10,304 nucleotides of DNA from an uncultured Lachnospiraceae bacterium (GTDB lineage: Bacteria; Bacillota; Clostridia; Lachnospirales; Lachnospiraceae), in NCBI GenBank assembly GCA_910577445.1, contig CAJTMZ010000041.1, forward strand, positions 1 to 10,304. Reading direction: 5' to 3'. The notes beneath the pieces were generated by a model, which was given only the letters and a program-made list of their open reading frames with translations, was not told the origin of the DNA and ran no database searches. Of the stretch, positions 5,573-10,304 are shown one piece after another (the stretch's first letter is position 1; the number at the start of each line of letters is the position of its first letter). A program made the position numbers and the translations under genes.

Positions 5573-6394
5573 TTAACAATCCTCCTTTATCTTCCGCAAA
5601 TAAGCAATATCTGCCGGGGCAAAAGCCAAATCCACAAGCTCGTCCCGGATAACAGCCATCTCCTCCTTTCCTCTTATCCATTCCCAGAGCGGCGCAAGCT
5701 CCATCACGCCCTCCCCTAAGGGGCAGGCGGTTCTCTCCCCGTCCGGCGCCACCGTAAAATCCTTTACGTGCAGCGCGGCGATTTTCTCTCCTCCGAGAAA
5801 AAGGCAGCGTTTCCAGTAAGATTCCTGTACTACCTCCTGCGGCCTTGGCAGAAGATTTGCCGCGTCAAAAATGAGCCGCAGCTTATCGCTTCCCACCTCG
5901 CCCAAAACCTCCATCGCCGTTTCCACATCCTCAAGCGGATGAAAAGCCACGGGTTCAAGGCCAATCGTCATGCCCACGCGTTCGGCTTCCTCCGCAATTC
6001 TTTTGACGCTTTCCAGCATATAGGGAAAACGCCGGCATTTTTCCATCCGTCCCAGCTTTTCGTAAGATGTTTCCGTTCCCGTCATTTTGGCTCCCGCCGC
6101 CTTTGCGAACCCGAGTCCCCGGCAGAAAGTTTCAACCGCCCGGGTCCGAACCTCCCGGTCGGGGTTTGACAGGTCCACATAACAACTGAACACGCCGATT
6201 TCCACCTTTTGGGCTAAAAACTCCTCCCTGATTTCATCAAGCAGCTTTGGCGTTATTTCATCAAACCCGTTTACGCCCTCAATCGCTTTCGGCACCGCAA
6301 GCTGAACGGTATCGTAGCCCTCCGCGCGCAAAAGCCTTGCATACTCCGCCGCGCTGTGCCGTCCGTAATCATGTCCTCTGACTCCTATTTTCAT
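5573..6394 (-). CDS. Xylose isomerase-like TIM-barrel protein (sugar phosphate isomerase/epimerase family)
   Basis: The product has 273 residues, the usual size for single-domain AP-endonuclease-2/xylose-isomerase-like barrels that isomerise or epimerise sugars, or act on related keto-sugars, with a divalent metal. Metal-ligand positions are in family order: E147 (IGLEPV), D177 (IFDAAN), H209 (ALHVKDF) and E252 (IRDEL). Other landmarks are MKIGVRGHD at the first strand and GTETSY (106-111). There is no signal peptide, so it is cytoplasmic. The ATG overlaps the stop of the glycosidase gene as ATGA, with GGAGGGGAG upstream, so translation is coupled. Context suggests that it processes a sugar released by the upstream glycosidase; rhamnose or a galacturonate-derived sugar is a guess. 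The exact substrate cannot be read from the sequence. Confidence 0.85.
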   Translation of the reverse strand: MKIGVRGHDYGRHSAAEYARLLRAEGYDTVQLAVPKAIEGVNGFDEITPKLLDEIREEFLAQKVEIGVFSCYVDLSNPDREVRTRAVETFCRGLGFAKAAGAKMTGTETSYEKLGRMEKCRRFPYMLESVKRIAEEAERVGMTIGLEPVAFHPLEDVETAMEVLGEVGSDKLRLIFDAANLLPRPQEVVQESYWKRCLFLGGEKIAALHVKDFTVAPDGERTACPLGEGVMELAPLWEWIRGKEEMAVIRDELVDLAFAPADIAYLRKIKEDC

Positions 6395-8604
6395 TCCAAA
6401 CTCCCCTCCGGCTTCCCCAGTCCGTAAAAAAGACCTGCCTTGTCATATATATTCGCCGCGTTTCCGGTAAATACCAGTCTGATTTCATTTTCCCCCTCAC
6501 GGAGAAAATCCCTGATTTCAAATCGATGGGGGCTGTAAAAGCTCACGCCTGCCAGCTTTTTGTTGCAGTAGCACTCCGCCATCTCTTCCCCCGTAACCTC
6601 AAAGATTCCCTCTTCGTTTTTATCCGCAGCGGAAAAAGAATAAACGTACTCCGCCCGGTTATCCTTCCGGCTAAGCTGAGTAAAACGCCCGTTCCAGTTT
6701 TCACACCCTGTCCGCACCATTCCCGCCAGTTCTTCCCGGACCGTCCCCGCGGCTTTGTTTCCCTGTTTTGTTTCCACAGGCCCCGCCTTATCCGGCCTTG
6801 CTTTGGCGTTTTCTTCCGCCAGGCACTTTGTGCAGCTGCAGATAACCGCCGCCATCTCGCAGGGCATCAGCTCAATCTCCAGGCCCGCTCCCTCTTCCCG
6901 CTCCTTTGCCTCTATGGGATAAAACCTGTTTTTCCACAAATCATAACCCGTAAGCTGCCGGCCGCCGGGAACAAAAATGCGGGTGCGGATGTTCTCTTTC
7001 CCCTCGTTGGAGAGCAGAAAAATTTCTGTTTCTTCCTTATATATATGCGCTGCCCTAAGGCCCGGACATGGGCTGTCCGTTTGAACCGCCCGGAAGCCTT
7101 CTCCCAAAAGCTCCTCTGCCCGTCGGCAGACCTTTACGCCCAAAAGCCGGCTGTCATATTCCTCCCCCAGCACATTGAGCACCGCCTCGTAGCGGCCGCC
7201 GACGCGCAGTACGCCGTCCTTTACCCGGCCTTCGGAAAGCAGCGCCGCCGGCAGGTAGTGAAATTCCACCTGATTTTCATAAAAGGCGGCGATTTCCTTA
7301 CAGGGAATCCGGTTGTTGTCGCACAGAACCGCAATCCTTGCGCCGTCCTCCGAATCCGTCATCAGATAGGAAATCCTCTTCATATAGTCGGAAAACTGTC
7401 TGTAGTGCGCCCACCAGATATTGTTAGGCCCCACGTCAGGGGGTCTTTCCTCCTTCCGCTTTCCCTCCACGCTGTAATAAAAGGCGTGGGGGATAAAAAG
7501 GTTCACACCCCGGATGCCCATCCAGTTTAAATACCACTTCATGTCTTTTCCCGTAAAATACCAGGGAATCCCCTGCCTGCAGCACACCCCGAAGCATTCG
7601 TTGGCGTTGCGCTTGCGCCCCAGATGCCTTGCGATATCCGCCGCCAGCCTGGCCTGCACGCTGTCAGGCTCCAGAAGGCCGCCGGTTTCGGGGGCCACTC
7701 TCCGCATAATCAAATCCTGTCCCGGCACGTCGAAGTAAAGCTCCTCCTCCACATCGTCGCTCTCCGCCGGATGGCCCATAAGCCATATGCCGTGGGCTTC
7801 GCACCAGTTATGCAGTTCCCCGTAAAAAATTTCCCGCAGATGCTTTTTTATCAGTTTACGGTAAATGGCGGTGGAGGCGTTTTCCTCTCCGGTAAACAGC
7901 CCCGCAAGCTCCGTCAGGCTTCCGCCGGCCGCCTCAATCTCCTTTTCCATGCCATCTGCCCATTCCCGGAAGCCTTCCGCGCATCTTCCGAGGGCGCATG
8001 GCTCGTCGGTGAAAAAGCCGATTATGGTATTCCCGAAATATTCCTTCAATTCCTCGTAGTAACGGTCGTGGGTCAGACGGATAAAAAGCTTTACCGCGTC
8101 GGGATTTAAGATATCCGCTGCAGCCGGCGCGCCGGCCTCCCCGTCGTCCTCTCCGAAGTGGATTCCCCGAATGGTCCCGCCGGTTTTTCTTTTCACCAGG
8201 AATCTTCCGTCCGGCAGCGCCGCCATAACGGTATCCTCCCCCGGCTCATTCGTGACCGTGATTCCCTTTGCCGCATATTCCGGATTTGCCGCCGCCACCA
8301 TTCCGTGGGCGGAACCCGAAGGATACATCCCCTCGTCGTAGAGGACGATTTTCATGGACAGCTCCGCCGCCGTCTCCACCACATACCTTACCGCCTGAAA
8401 ATAAGCCCCGGACAGGTAGGGGATGTCCTCCGGTATCCCAATCCGGGGATGCAGCACCAGACCGTTTACGCCCTTATCCACATAATCCGTAAGCTGCTCC
8501 CTTATCCGCTTTTTGTCCGGCCTGTCGTTAAAAAACCAGAAAGGAATCGGGGTAAATTCCGCCGGCGGGTTTTGCAGCTCCTCCATTAACTTCCTTACGC
8601 TCAT
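6391..8604 (-). CDS. GH106-like (alpha-L-rhamnosidase-type) glycoside hydrolase
   Basis: The product has 737 residues. The N-terminus carries the signature of GH106 and related uncharacterised hydrolases: IPFWFFND (20-27), GVNGLVLHPRIG (45-56), YLSGAYF (63-69) and IVLYDEGMYPSGSAHGMV (86-103). Barrel motifs continue with GFFTDEP (196-202), GHPAES (277-282), NECFG (335-339) and FIPHAFYYS (370-378). A beta-sandwich ends the protein (about 650-737; ENEIRLVFTGNAANIYDKAG). Acidic candidates for catalysis are D200, E201 and E336, but I cannot assign roles. GH106 enzymes known to me release alpha-L-rhamnose, mostly from pectin, and are usually longer and secreted; this one is short and has no signal peptide, so it probably acts on imported oligosaccharides. 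An alternative is a sister family with a different specificity. The ATG follows AGAGGTGG by 8 nt and lies 21 bp after the esterase stop. Confidence 0.8.
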   Translation of the reverse strand: MSVRKLMEELQNPPAEFTPIPFWFFNDRPDKKRIREQLTDYVDKGVNGLVLHPRIGIPEDIPYLSGAYFQAVRYVVETAAELSMKIVLYDEGMYPSGSAHGMVAAANPEYAAKGITVTNEPGEDTVMAALPDGRFLVKRKTGGTIRGIHFGEDDGEAGAPAAADILNPDAVKLFIRLTHDRYYEELKEYFGNTIIGFFTDEPCALGRCAEGFREWADGMEKEIEAAGGSLTELAGLFTGEENASTAIYRKLIKKHLREIFYGELHNWCEAHGIWLMGHPAESDDVEEELYFDVPGQDLIMRRVAPETGGLLEPDSVQARLAADIARHLGRKRNANECFGVCCRQGIPWYFTGKDMKWYLNWMGIRGVNLFIPHAFYYSVEGKRKEERPPDVGPNNIWWAHYRQFSDYMKRISYLMTDSEDGARIAVLCDNNRIPCKEIAAFYENQVEFHYLPAALLSEGRVKDGVLRVGGRYEAVLNVLGEEYDSRLLGVKVCRRAEELLGEGFRAVQTDSPCPGLRAAHIYKEETEIFLLSNEGKENIRTRIFVPGGRQLTGYDLWKNRFYPIEAKEREEGAGLEIELMPCEMAAVICSCTKCLAEENAKARPDKAGPVETKQGNKAAGTVREELAGMVRTGCENWNGRFTQLSRKDNRAEYVYSFSAADKNEEGIFEVTGEEMAECYCNKKLAGVSFYSPHRFEIRDFLREGENEIRLVFTGNAANIYDKAGLFYGLGKPEGSLE

Positions 8605-8625
8605 GCCTTATTCCACCTCTTTTTC

Positions 8626-10304
8626 CTAAAGCGCCAGCTTCCGTATCATATCCGCCGCCTCGCCTCTTTTAACGGTTCTCTTCGGATTTTCCTCTCCGGA
8701 TACAATGCCAAGGCACAGCCCTTCCAAAACGGCTCTCCTTGCCCAGACCGACGCTTCTCTCACCGCTCTTTCTTCCGACTCTCCCGCGCCTTTTATCTCC
8801 GTCTTTTTTCTGCCCCGGAACCCGTTCATCGCCATAGCAAGAAGTTCCTCCAGCAAAAGCGCCTTATCCGGCCGGTAACAGCCGCCCTCTGTCATTTCCT
8901 CCGGAATGATACCGTTCTGCCATGCACATTCCACCGCCCCCGCGTACCACTCGTGGCCGATTACGTCGCTGTACATATCGTTGTAGACATTGGTAGGGAA
9001 AAATTTAAGCGCCTGTATCAGCATGGGAAGCGCCTCCGCTCTGGTAATCATATCTTCCGGCCTCTCCACTTCCGCCGGAAACTCTCCCTCCGCCGCCGGC
9101 TTTTCCTTGTTCTTAAGCCGCTCCGGGCAGACCGAAAGCGTAAGACTTCCCTCCGGCGTCCAGTAATCGTCCGCCGCCTCAAACAGCTCCGGGCAGATTT
9201 CCCCTAAGGCGCCCGCCACCGTTTTCGCCGCCCTGAACGCTCCGAAATCGTTGCTGTGGGTAAAATCCGCCGGATAAAACCATGCCTTGGCGCTCTCTAA
9301 CCCCTCTTTTAGGATAAACGCCATGCTTTCCTTATGTAAATCAATAACCGGAACCCGGAAATCCTCCGTGGACTGCTCTTTTCCGACAAAAATCACCGTT
9401 TCCGCGTACTCCGAAAGGAAATCGTTATAGCTGTTGTCCGCCCCTTTCCAGCTATTGCGCGCAATGGGCGTAATCAGGATTGGAAACGCCCCTTTTTCCC
9501 GTATTTCTTTGATATAACGAATCAGATTGTCCCGGTAACCGCCATTTGCAAGAAGATGGGGCAGCTTCTGGTCGTTGTGGGCAAACTGAATCAGCACGTA
9601 ATCCCCGGCTTTCAGCCTTTTTTCCACAATGGCATAATGGCCCTCCTCCCGGAAGCTCTCCGTGGTAAGACCGGAATGGGCGTGATTGCTCACCGCCGCC
9701 CGGCCCGGCAGAAAATGAGCCAGCATCTGCCCCCAGCCGCTGTAACTGGTTCCGGGCGCGTATGGGTACTCCGCGCTCTGGTCCGTCACCGTGGAATCCC
9801 CGGCAATGTACACCACCGGGCACTGCTCTTTCGTGACGGTAAGGCCATACAGCGCCGCCTCCCCTATCAGCGCAATGTCCACCGTGGTATCCCCGTAAGG
9901 CTGCGTTTTGCCCCTCGGCACAATGGCGCACACATGGATAAGCGCTTCAAAGCTCCTTTTTTCACCGGCGGAAAGCTCCCCTTTCCATACGAGATGCCTT
10001 CTGCCCGCGAAAAGGATGACCGGAACCGGGCGGGAGTTCGGATTACAGATTTCAATAAGGAGCCGGTAACTGCCCTCTTCCCCCATATCCGCCTTAAACT
10101 GAAGGGGAATCGCTCTTCCCGTGCTTTCCCATTCCGAAGCAAACGGGCTCCTTTCAAGCATACACCCGTATTCCCCCTCCTGAATTAACGTAATCTCTTC
10201 GTCCTGATACCACCAGATGGGCTCAAAACCGGAATTTAATTCCGGAAGCTGCAGCCGCTCCTGCTCCCGCCTGTTTTTCTCGTCTACAAAACCGAATCCT
10301 GTTT
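8626..10304 (-). CDS. SGNH-hydrolase, rhamnogalacturonan acetylesterase-like, with C-terminal SLH-like repeats (5' end beyond window)
   Basis: The frame is open to the right edge, giving at least 558 residues. The ATG at 10161 is internal: 47 further in-frame codons encode GFVDEKNRREQ, ELNSGFEPIWWYQDEE and more, typical of the N-terminus of these esterases. Residues about 1-155 look like a beta-rich accessory domain. The SGNH catalytic domain follows, with Ser170 in AGDSTVTDQ, HSGLTTESF (block II), FAHNDQK (block III) and Asp346/His349 in DFTHSND. Block III has Ala241 where GHND is usual. The enzyme class removes acetyl groups from pectic rhamnogalacturonan. The C-terminus (about 418-558) has SLH-like repeats: MITRAEALPMLIQAL, EWYAGAVECAWQNGII and YRPDKALLLEELLAMA, then a shorter copy ending GEAADMIRKLAL. 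Whether a signal peptide exists cannot be seen. It is first of the visible cluster, followed by the GH106-like gene after 21 bp. Confidence 0.87.
   Translation of the reverse strand, partial: TGFGFVDEKNRREQERLQLPELNSGFEPIWWYQDEEITLIQEGEYGCMLERSPFASEWESTGRAIPLQFKADMGEEGSYRLLIEICNPNSRPVPVILFAGRRHLVWKGELSAGEKRSFEALIHVCAIVPRGKTQPYGDTTVDIALIGEAALYGLTVTKEQCPVVYIAGDSTVTDQSAEYPYAPGTSYSGWGQMLAHFLPGRAAVSNHAHSGLTTESFREEGHYAIVEKRLKAGDYVLIQFAHNDQKLPHLLANGGYRDNLIRYIKEIREKGAFPILITPIARNSWKGADNSYNDFLSEYAETVIFVGKEQSTEDFRVPVIDLHKESMAFILKEGLESAKAWFYPADFTHSNDFGAFRAAKTVAGALGEICPELFEAADDYWTPEGSLTLSVCPERLKNKEKPAAEGEFPAEVERPEDMITRAEALPMLIQALKFFPTNVYNDMYSDVIGHEWYAGAVECAWQNGIIPEEMTEGGCYRPDKALLLEELLAMAMNGFRGRKKTEIKGAGESEERAVREASVWARRAVLEGLCLGIVSGEENPKRTVKRGEAADMIRKLAL

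Noticed and set aside
5563..5577. GTTAAA-ATG-TTTAAC inverted repeat at the stop of the TIM-barrel gene
   Set aside because: The six-base A/T arms are too short to separate from chance in an AT-rich gap, and no T-run follows.
6526..7530. A 334-codon plus-strand open frame
   Set aside because: It lies wholly antisense within the GH106-like gene, has no recognisable domain and no ribosome site, and its composition is that of a complementary-frame shadow in GC-rich sequence.
9452..9931. A 159-codon minus-strand frame overlapping the esterase
   Set aside because: It is a frame-shifted reading of the SGNH domain. The main frame contains all catalytic motifs without interruption, so there is no frameshift to explain.
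10229..10245. 17-bp palindrome CCGGAATT-T-AATTCCGG
   Set aside because: It lies inside esterase coding sequence (LPELNSGF). Eight-base arms with short spacing are expected about once in a window this size.

Overview
The window looks like chromosome from an anaerobic, gut-type Clostridia, most likely a Lachnospiraceae relative. This is inference from gene content: a tandem glgC-glgD pair, a polyphosphate polymerase/DUF4956/CotH-kinase trio, and an apparently cytoplasmic rhamnose/pectin-type glycosidase cluster. Strong GGAGG-type ribosome binding sites fit. All nine genes lie on the minus strand, so transcription runs from high to low coordinates. No rRNA, tRNA, CRISPR array, transposase or phage gene was seen.

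Region A (10304 to 5573) is a tight carbohydrate operon. It encodes an SGNH-fold esterase of the rhamnogalacturonan acetylesterase type (its start lies outside the window) with SLH-like repeats at its C-terminus, a GH106-like glycosidase, and a xylose-isomerase-like TIM-barrel protein. The first two genes are 21 bp apart and the last two overlap as ATGA. The cluster probably trims and converts imported deacetylated pectin or rhamnose-type oligosaccharides.

Region B (5572 to 3030) is the glycogen-precursor operon glgC-glgD. A perfect 15-bp inverted repeat stands directly upstream of its promoter, glgC and glgD overlap by 7 bp, and a strong intrinsic terminator follows glgD.

Region C (3028 to 2405) is a YefM-YoeB type II toxin-antitoxin module. 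Its sigma-70 promoter is perfect consensus (TTGACA, 17 bp, TATAAT). Three TGTA-centred elements spaced exactly 12 bp apart overlap the -10 and downstream region, which fits autorepression. The region looks richer in A/T than the carbohydrate operon.

Region D (2404 to 1) starts with a repeat-rich leader and continues with a VTC/CYTH-type polyphosphate polymerase, a DUF4956 membrane protein and a CotH-family kinase that runs off the left edge. As far as I know, the joint role of this trio is not established, and it is the best candidate in the window for an incompletely described system: a membrane-linked polyphosphate synthase with a secreted or surface kinase.
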